The notes: generated by a model not told the origin, from the letters alone. Positions 9,610 through 18,719 are shown, counted from the first letter of the stretch. The stretch is DNA of 64,000 bases from Halopenitus salinus (GCF_042662125.1 NZ_JBHSXL010000002.1:124001-188000); one strand, 5' to 3'. Translations and numbers: made by a program.

Positions 9610-12600
9610 CCCTCAGGGACGCCTCATGGGAGCCGGTGTACGAGAGCGAGTTCCAGACCAACCGGACGCTTATGGAGACGTTCTACCGGCCATTCCTCAA
9701 CGAGATCATCCGCTACGACCGGCTCGCCGGCTATCTGAGTCTGCGTAGTCTGGCGGACGCTCTCGAAGGGGTTGACTCCCTCCTCGAGACTGATGGAACA
9801 GTACGTGTCATCGCTGGAGCCGACCTCCAGAAGCGCGAGAAGGGAGCGATGTTCCCTGATGCAGATGAACCCCTGGAACCGTGGGTTCAGTCCCAACTCA
9901 CCATCATCGCGACCCTCCTCGACCGCGGCGACCTCCAAATCAAGGTCGGTGACCCCAAAGGCGGTGACGGGATCTTCCACCCGAAGCTCGGCATCGGTGT
10001 CGATCGCGAGGGCAACAAGATCAGCTTTGAGGGGAGTATCAACGAGACGCTCAGTGCGTGGCAGTACAACTACGAACGCTTCAAAGTTCATCGCTCCTGG
10101 AGCCGCGGCGAGGCGAAGTATGTCGAGGAAGACGTTTCGACGTTCAACGCACTCTGGAACGGCTTCCACCCCTCCGTCGATGTCTTCGAGCTCGACGAAG
10201 CTGCCCGCCAGGACCTTATCGACTGGAAGGACACCGATGGAATGCTCGAGGAACACGTCGAGCGCGTCAAGAATCACGACCCCCAGACGACGGTGCCCGA
10301 AGACGATACCGCCGGTGTGGTCTCGATCGCCGGACGGACACCAGGAGGAATCCACCTCGCAGAGGAGATCAGTACTGTCACGCCCTGGCCCCATCAGCGA
10401 ACGATCTCCGATACCGCGGTCAGTATCTACCCGAACAACCTCCTGTTCTGTGACGAGGTGGGGCTCGGCAAAACCATCGAAGCAGGCCTGACGCTCTCAC
10501 GGCTGATGCAGGTCGGGGAGGCTGAGCAGGCGCTGTTTCTGGTTCCTGCAGGGTTGGTTCAGCAGTGGCAGAATGAACTCCTCGACCGCTTCAATATCCA
10601 CGCCTACTATCACGAACGGTCCTACGACGGCGATTACATGATCGGCCCTCTCGGAGACGCAGAGGGTCACCGTATCCCCACATCCGGAGCGATCGACGCC
10701 GACGCGTGGGAGAACACGCCGATTGGTTCGTTCGTTACGGATAGAGATGAGTCAACCGTCGTGATCGAGTCGTGGCATACCGCCCGCCGCGAGGGCAATC
10801 AGGGACACGTCGCCCCACGCATCGACGAGAACGTGTGGGATCTCACAGTCGTCGACGAGGCACACAGTGCTCGCGAGGAGACGAAACTCTACGACTTGCT
10901 CGGACAGGCCGAAGAGGCCTCCCGGTGTCTCTACGCTCTCACGGCGACGCCCATGCAGCTGAATGTTGGCGAGCTCTACGATCTCCTTCGACTATGCGAT
11001 CTCCCAGAGGGTTGGGACGACAAGGACCGATTCGTCGAGTTCTTCGAAACACGGCAGGCACTCGAGGACAGCCTCAGTACCGTCGGCTCTCGGTATCAGA
11101 ATATAGCCGATGGACAGCAACAGGTTCTCCAACAGTTCCAGAAAGAGCTCGATCTGGAGGAGGACGAAGGCCGACCAAGAATTGAACGGTTCGGGAAACT
11201 CATTCACGAACATCTCACGTCGAATCCCGGCTACGACGAGCAGGCGAAGGCGCTAGTCGAGGCGACGGACACGGAGTCAATTCAGCAGCGGAAAGCCCTC
11301 GAGAAACTCGTCGGCGTGCGCGAAACCTCACCCCGATTTGACGATCCGCGCTCGCTCATTTTCGACTGTGGGCCAACGGAGTGGAGCGCACTAGTGGAGG
11401 CTTCTCAGTGGGCGACACCGGTTCAGTCCCGCATCTTCCGGAATACTCGAGCGGTATTGGAGCAGTGTCAGGATCTCGAGCTGCTCGACGATACGGTTCC
11501 GACTCGGGATGTCGAGACAAAACGTATCGAGCTGGGTGACGCAGCCCCGCTGTACGATCAGGTAGAGCAGTATATTGATGAGACGTATAAGCAGTCGCAG
11601 AAAGTCCTGACAGGGAAGGAGAAACTCGCGTTGGGCTTCGTGATGACCACGTATCGTCAGCGCCTGACGAGCAGTCTACACGCCATCAAGCAGAGCCTCC
11701 AGCGCCGGATGGAGAAGCTCGACGAGAAGGTTGAGGACATGACCGAGGAGGTCTCCGAGCTTAGTAGGGACGCCGGAGTGACGGAGGCGACCATCGACGA
11801 GGCGATCGGCCAAGCATCCCTCGACGCCTATCAGCCAAGTAGTCGTGGTGCCGCCGACGTGATTCAGGCGGAGCGGACGGCCCTCCAAGAGTTCGTGGAC
11901 GATCTCAGGCAGGCCCATACCGACCCGAAGGTAGCGCAGTTGCGCCGCGACATTCGCTCGCTCCGTCAGAGCGCCCGTGATAACATCATCATCTTCACAC
12001 AATATCACGATACCCTCGAGCATATCCGTGAGACCCTGACAGACACACATCCGAACGTCGGTACGTACAGTGGTGGTGGCGGGATGCAGTACGACGAAAC
12101 ATCCGGAGAGTGGGTGAACGTCGGTAAAGAGGCGATCAAGCGCGATTTCACTGACGGGGACACCAATATCCTGATCTGTACAGACAGCGCGAGTGAGGGG
12201 CTGAACCTCCAGACTGCAGATGCGCTGATCAATTTCGATCTGCCGTGGAATCCGATGCGGGTTGAACAACGCATCGGTCGAATCGACCGTATTGGCCAGA
12301 AGAACGAGGTCGTGAAGATCATCAACTACGCCTACAAGGACAGCATCGACGGCGACATCTATGAGGAACTGGAGGGACGGTTACAGCTGTTCGAGAACGT
12401 GGTTGGGCCGATGCGTCCGGTACTGAACAGCATCGAACAGGACATCAAAGACGCTGTTATGGGTAGTTCCGGGTCTGATGACACTAGAGAGCCCAGTGAA
12501 CAAGTCGTCGAAGAAGCGGACTCACGGGCAAAACGTGCCCAGGAGAAAGCCGAGGAGACCGGGCTAGCAGGTGAGCCAGAAGAGGTGTCGACGAAAGAGG

Positions 12601-13232
12601 CGATAATCGAAAGTTCCGGACTTGACGGGTGGGAACCCTATTGCTATCCCGCATTCGATGAGATCGGGACCGGTGATCGGTCGTATGAACCGTTGGTGAG
12701 CTTAGAGACGATCGAGATACAGCTTACGCAAAGCGACCGCCTCGAAGAGACAGACTGGTCGTTTACTGCCCTCCGGAACCATGCCCGCGCCGACGACTAC
12801 GAAGATATCGTCGACGATGCATACGTTCTGGAACTGCCGGAGGAGGGTGCAGTAGCAATGCCGGAGTCGCTCGGAGAGACAGCTCAGGCAGAGCTTGGAG
12901 GGGGTAGCGGTGTTGTTGTGACGTTCAAGCCAGAGATTGCTGAGCAGTTCCCGTCAATTCGGCTGCTCCTACCTGGAGATCCACTATTCGAAGCGCTCGT
13001 CCGCGAAGCTGCTCCAGCAGAAGTTGATAATGTCGAGTTCGTCTGTGGCCAATATGGAGAAAGTGGATCTTCAGTTACTCGAAGTAGCCGGGTTGCTGAT
13101 GCAAAACAGGCGGCTGTTGTAGAGCCCGCAGTAACGAGTGAAAGAGAGATTAATCTACTAGGGGGGTCGAATCCAATAACAGATATCGACGATGCTGAGC
13201 AGATTGTTCTAAATTGGTTGTCGCAATTTTAG
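9606..13232 (+). CDS. SNF2-type helicase with N-terminal phospholipase-D-like nuclease domain
   Basis: A 1208-residue protein. The N-terminus carries a PLD-like motif (HPKLGIG near 125, then a GSINET block), as in nucleases fused to helicases. Helicase motifs follow in order: DEVGLGKT (Walker A, about 283-290), VVDEAHSARE (near 415), LTATPMQ, SEGLNLQ and EQRIGRIDRIGQ (near 887-898). The latter is the classic SNF2/RapA motif VI. The start overlaps the methylase stop (ATGA). It closes the operon and is followed by a 188-bp AT-rich gap. It is the likely effector that translocates on and cuts unmodified DNA. The C-terminal 300 residues have no motif I recognise and become AT-rich near the end. 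Confidence 0.92.
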   Translation: MTLRDASWEPVYESEFQTNRTLMETFYRPFLNEIIRYDRLAGYLSLRSLADALEGVDSLLETDGTVRVIAGADLQKREKGAMFPDADEPLEPWVQSQLTIIATLLDRGDLQIKVGDPKGGDGIFHPKLGIGVDREGNKISFEGSINETLSAWQYNYERFKVHRSWSRGEAKYVEEDVSTFNALWNGFHPSVDVFELDEAARQDLIDWKDTDGMLEEHVERVKNHDPQTTVPEDDTAGVVSIAGRTPGGIHLAEEISTVTPWPHQRTISDTAVSIYPNNLLFCDEVGLGKTIEAGLTLSRLMQVGEAEQALFLVPAGLVQQWQNELLDRFNIHAYYHERSYDGDYMIGPLGDAEGHRIPTSGAIDADAWENTPIGSFVTDRDESTVVIESWHTARREGNQGHVAPRIDENVWDLTVVDEAHSAREETKLYDLLGQAEEASRCLYALTATPMQLNVGELYDLLRLCDLPEGWDDKDRFVEFFETRQALEDSLSTVGSRYQNIADGQQQVLQQFQKELDLEEDEGRPRIERFGKLIHEHLTSNPGYDEQAKALVEATDTESIQQRKALEKLVGVRETSPRFDDPRSLIFDCGPTEWSALVEASQWATPVQSRIFRNTRAVLEQCQDLELLDDTVPTRDVETKRIELGDAAPLYDQVEQYIDETYKQSQKVLTGKEKLALGFVMTTYRQRLTSSLHAIKQSLQRRMEKLDEKVEDMTEEVSELSRDAGVTEATIDEAIGQASLDAYQPSSRGAADVIQAERTALQEFVDDLRQAHTDPKVAQLRRDIRSLRQSARDNIIIFTQYHDTLEHIRETLTDTHPNVGTYSGGGGMQYDETSGEWVNVGKEAIKRDFTDGDTNILICTDSASEGLNLQTADALINFDLPWNPMRVEQRIGRIDRIGQKNEVVKIINYAYKDSIDGDIYEELEGRLQLFENVVGPMRPVLNSIEQDIKDAVMGSSGSDDTREPSEQVVEEADSRAKRAQEKAEETGLAGEPEEVSTKEAIIESSGLDGWEPYCYPAFDEIGTGDRSYEPLVSLETIEIQLTQSDRLEETDWSFTALRNHARADDYEDIVDDAYVLELPEEGAVAMPESLGETAQAELGGGSGVVVTFKPEIAEQFPSIRLLLPGDPLFEALVREAAPAEVDNVEFVCGQYGESGSSVTRSSRVADAKQAAVVEPAVTSEREINLLGGSNPITDIDDAEQIVLNWLSQF

Positions 13233-13420
13233 CAAAGTAAATAGGTAATAATCAACGGTCACTATGTAAAATTATATCTGCATATTCGTTACGTAATCGA
13301 GATTGTTTGAGTACTATTATATTAATTTGAGCAGATACAGGCCTGCTTGACAAACACACTAGTTTCCAATATAGCTGTCCTACGTATCACAACATAGTTT
13401 GGCTTACCAGTACACGGGAG

Positions 13421-14095
13421 ATGGCCGTATTCATGCCACCTACACATGAAAGCACACTCACCGAGCGTGATTTCGAACGACTACTTCAAGCCACCCACCG
13501 AATGAACGATACCAATGCAAGTTTGGAGGCTCATGCTATCATCCTTATTGGTGGCCGTTTAGGACTTCGCCCAGGCGAACTCACGCATCTCTCTGGAGAG
13601 TGGATCGATTGGCAACGGGAGATGATTCGAATTCCAAACCATCATTCCTGTAATAAGGGACGCAACGGCGGCTTGTGTGGCTACTGCCGTCAAGCGGTTA
13701 GTCAACAATCAGACTCGGCTAAAGAATATGCAAAACTCAGTAAAAAATACTGGCAACCAAAAACATCAGCAGCAGCTCGTGCTGTGCCTTTTCATTTTTC
13801 GTCTCGAGTCCATATTGCATTAGAGTTTTTAGATGAGGAACACGGAGGGTGGCCGTATTCATTATCTACACTTCAACGTCGACTCAATAGCGCGCTTGAA
13901 CATGCTCCAAAATTACAGTCAAATACAACATCACCGCATGGGCTTAGAGCAACGGCAGCTTCCTATCACGCTGGTCGTGGATTAGATATGACTGCGCTTC
14001 GAGCAATGTTTGGCTGGAAAGATTTGGAAACTGCTCAACAATATTTGAATGTAGATGGTGCTATGACTCGCCGAGCTCTTACTAGTATTCATTGA
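13421..14095 (+). CDS. Tyrosine recombinase (phage integrase/XerCD family), short form
   Basis: 224 residues, essentially a catalytic domain. Arg50 sits in GLRPGEL, the HxxR box in HGLRATAAS (about 173-176), and the nucleophile is Tyr208 in TAQQYLNVDG. Between the first Arg and HxxR is an insert with two cysteine pairs (SCNK, CGYC) that looks like a zinc site, common in haloarchaeal versions. There is no long N-terminal core-binding domain; a short helix-rich segment precedes Arg50. It stands alone between the defence operon and the repeat cluster and may have mobilised either. TTG and ATG alternatives upstream were not favoured. Confidence 0.85.
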   Translation: MAVFMPPTHESTLTERDFERLLQATHRMNDTNASLEAHAIILIGGRLGLRPGELTHLSGEWIDWQREMIRIPNHHSCNKGRNGGLCGYCRQAVSQQSDSAKEYAKLSKKYWQPKTSAAARAVPFHFSSRVHIALEFLDEEHGGWPYSLSTLQRRLNSALEHAPKLQSNTTSPHGLRATAASYHAGRGLDMTALRAMFGWKDLETAQQYLNVDGAMTRRALTSIH

Positions 14096-14250
14096 CGGTA
14101 TGACCTGTGGTGTTTAGTTAGTAGCATTGTGTCAACGAGCGAAGCCTAGAAGCCATGATTCTGCGGTTTCCGGTTCAACGTGGCTGAAGCAATTCGAGAA
14201 CGACAAGGTTCGACGCTTTAGTACTCGACCCACACTCTAATCCGGATGAA

Positions 14251-14772
14251 TTGGTGAAACGGTGGTGGGGGTCTTGAGGTATTCGTGACCATATTCGGGC
14301 TAACCGACCATCCGAATATCTGGATCGACCACGAGAATATCGTGGTTACTCTCCTGGGGCGAGTTCCTGAGAGATGTGTAATGTCTCCAGTCTTCCGAGA
14401 TAGCTATCCTCAACTCCTCAAATCGAGTGTTGACCACTCTCCCGTTATGAGTCAAGTATCCTTCCGGCTGAATTAATTCCTGAAACACTGGTGGGTGTCT
14501 TGTAGATTTGTCTGAGCTCGCCCCTCCCCGGCTCGAAATAGAATTCGTGAACTCCTGACGACACTCTCGCTACATTGGTGAAACAGTGGTGTGTGTCTTC
14601 AGACTGCCATCGATCTGTGGGGGCCACACATCACGTTTGCAAGTGAAGAACGGAGATGTGGTACTATTACCGAATCTCGAGCAGTTTCACTTGCAGTAGT
14701 GGTGTGTTGTTCGGGCTACTCACCCGTGACTCTCATTTGATGCACTGCACTTGCAATTACGGTATGTCTCTC
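14251..14772. repeat. Cluster of degenerate ORB-like repeats, candidate replication origin or recombinase sites
   Basis: Within a 960-bp stretch that shows no convincing gene (14,096-15,058), three same-strand copies of a 25-bp unit occur at 14251-14275, 14477-14501 and 14575-14599. They share TGAAAC, then GTGG, a G/T-rich string and a final GTCTT. Related blocks with CACTTGCA plus GTGGTGTG lie at 14683-14711 and about 14748-14772, and an inverted TGCAAGTGAAG at about 14637. A GAAAC core followed by a G-string resembles haloarchaeal origin recognition boxes bound by Orc1/Cdc6. An Orc1/Cdc6 gene lies 4 kb away, beyond an inserted element. Origin function is an inference only. Confidence 0.45.
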
Positions 14773-15359
14773 GCCTTAATCTCTCAGACTCTTACCAAAA
14801 TCATGGCCAGATTAGACAGGAACTGTTAGGTAAGAACATGGGTAGCTGATACGCTGTAGGAGCGGTCCGTGCTGAACAGTCCGGCAAGCACGTGTGAGCG
14901 GCAGCGACAGTATCACGGCCAGGTGGTCAAACTGCCCTACATTTCCCGTGCTTACAGCGGCACTCCGGGGTGCATACTGCTCCGCCCATGCTCCGCATCC
15001 AAAATGGATGGCGGTGAGCACACATAGTGTCGAATCTCGTCTCACTATTCAAATTAACGGCTCTGTTGTAACTCTCAGTAGTTGATAATTTTCTACGCTC
15101 ACTCGTTCAGTACAGGGTAAGCGATTACCGAAGCGATTATCCATCTATCCGAAATGTGCCAAGAACCGCCTGCTGAATATAGAGGATGTACTCAGCAAGC
15201 GGGTGTCGTTCGTTCCATTCCTTGAGCTAGTAAAAAACCGATAAGTAGGAGTGCCGATAGATTTACTGGGTATTTCATACGGGTCGTTATCCTTCGATAC
15301 AACATTGTACTTCACACAGAATCAAGCTGTAAGCAACGTGCTATACGAACCTTGTCTAG

Positions 15360-16262
15360 CTACATACTCAGTTCATCATTCAGTTTTTGGGCGTTCCGTC
15401 GGAGCCGATCAGACTTGACCCAGTAGCTGGCGTGCCACGTCGTAATCACCCATAGATCCTCTGACTCAATACGGTATAAACCGCTGTATGCACCTTTCTC
15501 GAGTTTCGGATGATAGCTATCAATCACAGGCGAATCCTCTGAATACGCCTCGATCTTATCTTCCGGGTTATCTAGATAATCCCACACCGTCTTCCAACCA
15601 TCCTTCCCAACGCAAACCAACACTTTCGGCTCGACAACATCGAATATTTCTTCAGCAAACCTTTCCCTCGCCTCCGACTTACTCGGTCCTCCCAGCCCGC
15701 TGATGTATCCATCGTCCGGAGTCGCCAGCTTATACATCCAAGTATAACAGACATCCCCAAAGAAGCCATCCAGCGGAGAGTCCTCGCTGCAGTCCAAGTA
15801 ATCCTCCAAACTCCCAGATCCGTCCATCAAATCCAGTTCGCTGCGAAGACCGTCAATCAAATCACTGAACATATTGTCCCGATGGGTCAGGAACCCGTCC
15901 AGATTCGCAGCCACCTTCGCCGCTTTCCATTCTAGATCGGCGCCGACCTCGTGCTGACGTCCATACTCACCATCCGTGAACGTAGAAAGACTAAGCGAGT
16001 TCTGCATCCCAGGGTTCAACGTCGCCATCATTACATCCTGACCGCAGGTAGGAGTAACCCGGTAGAAAGCCTCCAAAGGAAGCTCTTCGTCCCCGAGGAA
16101 CTCCCGAACGTCTTCTTCCTCAGTGATCCGCCCATGGGTGAAGGCGTTGACCTGTTCAAAGTATTTCTCTGGATCTATGACGCCGCTGCTTTCTAGTTTT
16201 GCGATGTAGTCTTGGGCCAGTTCCTTGTGGAATTCCCGGGCGTCTTTGTCGAAAGCTGTCAT
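15360..16262 (-). CDS. Uracil-DNA-glycosylase-like protein carried by the IS6-like element
   Basis: A 300-residue soluble protein. ATLNPGMQNS (about residue 84) resembles motif 1 of the uracil/thymine-DNA glycosylase fold (G-x-NPG). EPKVLVCVGKDG resembles the central strand, and TTWHASYW near the C-terminus resembles the HxS motif. Between them CYTWMYKLATP fits the wall of the base pocket. The assignment rests on these motifs in the expected order, not on overall similarity. A TATA-like TTAAATAACG about 27 bp before the ATG predicts a leaderless transcript. It is cargo of the element spanning 15,059-18,644. It may excise modified bases from invading DNA, or be a repair enzyme. Confidence 0.55.
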   Translation of the reverse strand: MTAFDKDAREFHKELAQDYIAKLESSGVIDPEKYFEQVNAFTHGRITEEEDVREFLGDEELPLEAFYRVTPTCGQDVMMATLNPGMQNSLSLSTFTDGEYGRQHEVGADLEWKAAKVAANLDGFLTHRDNMFSDLIDGLRSELDLMDGSGSLEDYLDCSEDSPLDGFFGDVCYTWMYKLATPDDGYISGLGGPSKSEARERFAEEIFDVVEPKVLVCVGKDGWKTVWDYLDNPEDKIEAYSEDSPVIDSYHPKLEKGAYSGLYRIESEDLWVITTWHASYWVKSDRLRRNAQKLNDELSM

Positions 16263-16557
16263 CTATCGGGGTGACCTTTCGAGACTTCGTTATTTAACGT
16301 ACCGCTAAAACAAGGGGAAGCATGTCTCGCTCAGTACCGTTGCGATCCCTCATTCCCTGAAAAGTGTAATAAGTATCGTAACCGGTCAACAGGATGCCCA
16401 ACTAATGATTGTGGACAGGCTCATATGAAAACAAGTCATCCATCAAATCCATCCTCTGAGGTTGTATTCTGTGCGTTCAGCATCTTCGAGAAGAGTGAGG
16501 AGATCCCTCTCAGGCCCCAAACTGGCGGCTTGTTAACTTATCAGGAAGTACTAAGTG

Positions 16558-17325
16558 TTACCCGATCTGCGACCCGAACTGCAAATCTTCCGCGAAAAAC
16601 TCGGGCAAAGACCCGACTTGCCAAAGCACAGCAACGAATATTGCATCCATATCCTCCCGCATAGCACGCTCGAGCGGGGTGTCTTTGAACGTACGCGCGT
16701 ACTGCGCTGCGAGGCCAAATGCGAACATGAGCGCGAAACCCAGCACGTTCTCCTCAAGGATATCAACGTGCTCCATCTCTCTCTGCGGCGTCTTAATCGA
16801 AGTGGGGTGTGCGCCGAAATCGCTGAGCCGCCCAATTAACGCATCGAGCGACTCATACTCATCGGTGAGCGTGCCGAGGAGATGCCGTCGAAGCCCGTCC
16901 ACATAATCTGCGAACGGGAGAGGGTCAAACGGGCCATACTCGTTCTCTCGGATTTCGGACCGCGCATCCTGGAATTTCTGTTTCGTCTTCTCTTGCTTCC
17001 GGTTCATCTCTCTTACGACAAGGTACAATTCGAGGAGTACACGGATCCGTGAGTATGCCGTGCTGTAGTGGTGGTATTTCGCGGAATGATATACTGAGAA
17101 GAGCGCTCTGACTCCTCTACGGAGATAGAACATCTGCATTTTGTGTTCGTCGCCGATGACATCGCCGTGCACGTGCCGTAGGCCGGTGTCAGTATCGTGG
17201 AGATTCTGCGTGGCCGTGAGAAGTACTCGAGCGTACTCGCCGTGCGGGTGGTTCAGGTCGGAGTAGTCCTCGGCGACTTCCTCGTGGAGGGCTTCAATGG
17301 CTTCAAAATCGTATTGACTCCACAT
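16558..17325 (-). CDS. Hypothetical protein, cargo of the IS6-like element
   Basis: A 255-residue protein that I do not recognise. It is rich in helices, His and Tyr, with HEEVAEDYSDLNHPHGEY at the N-terminus and a long charged helix (MNRKQEKTKQKFQDARSE) in the middle. A hydrophobic helix near the C-terminus (LGFALMFAFGLAAQYA) could be buried or a single membrane segment. There is no signal peptide. A TATA-like CCTTATACC about 31 bp before the ATG fits a near-leaderless start. It lies in the same orientation as the UDG-like gene but is separated from it by about 295 bp, in which I see no other gene, so it probably has its own promoter. Confidence 0.7.
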   Translation of the reverse strand: MWSQYDFEAIEALHEEVAEDYSDLNHPHGEYARVLLTATQNLHDTDTGLRHVHGDVIGDEHKMQMFYLRRGVRALFSVYHSAKYHHYSTAYSRIRVLLELYLVVREMNRKQEKTKQKFQDARSEIRENEYGPFDPLPFADYVDGLRRHLLGTLTDEYESLDALIGRLSDFGAHPTSIKTPQREMEHVDILEENVLGFALMFAFGLAAQYARTFKDTPLERAMREDMDAIFVAVLWQVGSLPEFFAEDLQFGSQIG

Positions 17326-17541
17326 GCAGGATGTATTCGTAGTATGTCGTGTCCCGGTATAAGGATGAGTGTGTCACTTTAAGTTATGTTTCGAACAGAG
17401 AGTCAGTTTTATCCTGTCCTGTCTTCGACTACCACTATGTTCTCTTTCTAACTGACTTTCGGACCTTGCTGAATATGTGCCCTACTTCTTGACGGCTTCG
17501 GAGAAATGAATTCTCGGAGGAGTCCTTTTATCAACGATCTC

Positions 17542-17880
17542 CTAATTGGTAGGATAATGTCCCTCCTTCAAGGTGTCCCCGTCGGTCCAGAACTGTTGAC
17601 CGTGGAGGCGGAGCATCTTTTCGTCAACCGCAAGCTGATCCTCGGAGACGGTCGAGATCGGCTGTAGATCAGCTTTATGAACCCAGTCGTGAATAGCGAC
17701 GTGACTCCGTTCAATTCCATACTCACCAAGTAATTTACTTATTTCGCGTAGTGACATACCAGCCAAGTGGCAGCGGATCCCTACTTCAATCGCCCACCGC
17801 GGAGTTCGATCTCGCTCCACAAACGACAAGTCGATCCACGCGATACCTTCGCTGAGGCGGTCGAATTCTGCCATAGACAC
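17542..17880 (-). pseudogene. Truncated IS6-family transposase
   Basis: 112 residues matching the N-terminal half of haloarchaeal IS6 (ISH14/ISH15-type) transposases. The helix-turn-helix part reads LSFVERDRTPRWAIEVGIRC, followed by SHVAIHDWVHKADLQP and the first catalytic Asp in LAVDEKMLRLHGQQFW. The frame then ends within about 16 unrelated residues, so the second Asp and the Glu of the DDE triad are missing. Full-length relatives have roughly twice this length. It lies inside the element bounded by IS6-like ends, so it is probably the decayed transposase of that element; further movement would need a transposase supplied in trans. Confidence 0.8.
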
Positions 17881-17971
17881 TCAGAACTCGTCCGCCTCAT
17901 CCTCTAACTTAACGCGATCTTGGTATTGAAGCTAACTTTTAATACATATAAATTCACAAGAATAGGCAGTC

Positions 17972-18217
17972 TTGAATGATGAGGAGTCTGCTCAAAGCGT
18001 GATCGATCTAAGCTTCTCCCAGTTCGCGGGACTATTCTTTGGGATTATCGGCACCGGGAGCGGGCTTTTCGCCGGCGCGTATCGTGTTCTCAGTCAAGAC
18101 TTGCCGATTCCCTCGGCAGCTGTACTGTCAGGTGTCACTTCACTCGTGATTATCGCCTTATTAATCAGCTTGTACAACCGAATTACGATTGAACGTTTGA
18201 AGCGGGGGGAATTATGA
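17972..18217 (+). CDS. Small membrane protein, first of three overlapping tiny genes
   Basis: 81 residues with a TTG start. A TATA-like TTTAATACATATA ends about 20 bp before the TTG, so the transcript is probably leaderless, which supports this start; the nearby ATG at 17976 is in another frame. Two hydrophobic segments (FAGLFFGIIGTGSGLFAGAY and SGVTSLVIIALLISLY) end in a basic tail. Its stop overlaps the next start (ATGA). I do not recognise the family. Small double-spanning proteins of this kind are common in archaeal viruses and plasmids and as toxin or holin-like effectors. Confidence 0.65.
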   Translation: MNDEESAQSVIDLSFSQFAGLFFGIIGTGSGLFAGAYRVLSQDLPIPSAAVLSGVTSLVIIALLISLYNRITIERLKRGEL

Positions 18218-18414
18218 CTCCAGACGATGTAATTGAACTGTTCGTCGCAGGAATCATCCTTGTTATTGGTGCGTTCGTCGTTGCGACGATCAGCGCGCCG
18301 AGTATCGCAAGCATCCTCGATAACATTATTGTTGAAGTTATATCCGGTCTTGTCTATGTAATGGTCGTCTTCGTGATCATTGCGATGTTTTACCAACTCT
18401 TCAAAAACATATGA
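18214..18414 (+). CDS. Small membrane protein, second of three overlapping tiny genes
   Basis: 66 residues. It begins within the stop of the preceding gene (ATGA at 18214-18217) and its own stop overlaps a third ATG. It is almost entirely hydrophobic, with two spans (LFVAGIILVIGAFVVATIS and ISGLVYVMVVFVIIAMFYQL). There is no Cys and hardly any charge outside the termini. The gene pair is probably co-translated and may form a membrane complex. The function is not recognised. Confidence 0.65.
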   Translation: MTPDDVIELFVAGIILVIGAFVVATISAPSIASILDNIIVEVISGLVYVMVVFVIIAMFYQLFKNI

Positions 18415-18470
18415 ATTCCCAAACATTCAACGCGGCTGTAGAATATTTCCTCAAGAAATCACATGAGTAG
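18411..18470 (+). CDS. Possible 19-residue peptide overlapping the second membrane gene
   Basis: ATG at 18411 overlaps the preceding stop (ATGA), and 20 codons later the frame closes with TAG. The peptide MNSQTFNAAVEYFLKKSHE would be an amphipathic helix. Two consecutive ATGA couplings in a row argue for translation, but a peptide this short could be chance. Confidence 0.3.
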   Translation: MNSQTFNAAVEYFLKKSHE

Positions 18471-18719
18471 AACTGCTTAGAGTCGGGAAAATACAGTTGA
18501 ATTGCTGGATTCGCGCCCTGTATTCAGCGAGCTACGTTGAACATCAACGGAAGTCGATAGAACTAGTGACGATAGGTTCGCCCTTTTCAGCAACCGGCTG
18601 TTTCAGACAAGAATATGTCTGAAGAAGAGGATTTTAACAGGGCCAAATTAACTTATACCAAATATGAATAAGACGCGTCACACACAATCTAATTCAAAAT
18701 GGGAACTCGGTAGCAACCT

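Larger units (their letters stand above)
15059..18644. mobile_element. IS6-like element carrying cargo genes, with 8-bp target duplication
   Basis: The left end starts GGCTCTGTTGTAACTC at 15059 and the right end is its inverted relative, GAGGATTTTAACAGGGCC, ending at 18644. Both are bordered by the same 8 bp, AAATTAAC (15051-15058 and 18645-18652). IS6-family elements have ends of the form GGNNCTGTTG and make 8-bp duplications. A second inner motif, GCTGAATA-A-RG, lies about 110 bp inside both ends in inverted orientation (15169-15185; 18516-18528). The 3586-bp interval holds a UDG-like gene, an unknown gene, a truncated IS6 transposase and three overlapping tiny genes. The whole unit appears to have moved as one. 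Confidence 0.8.

Noticed and set aside
14285..14488. Short open frames on both strands between the ORB-like repeats
   Set aside because: They contain the repeats themselves and have no start signals or recognisable protein features.
16286..16297. CGTTATTTAACG palindrome upstream of the UDG-like gene considered as an operator
   Set aside because: It coincides with the TATA-like promoter at the expected distance from the start; no second copy supports an operator.
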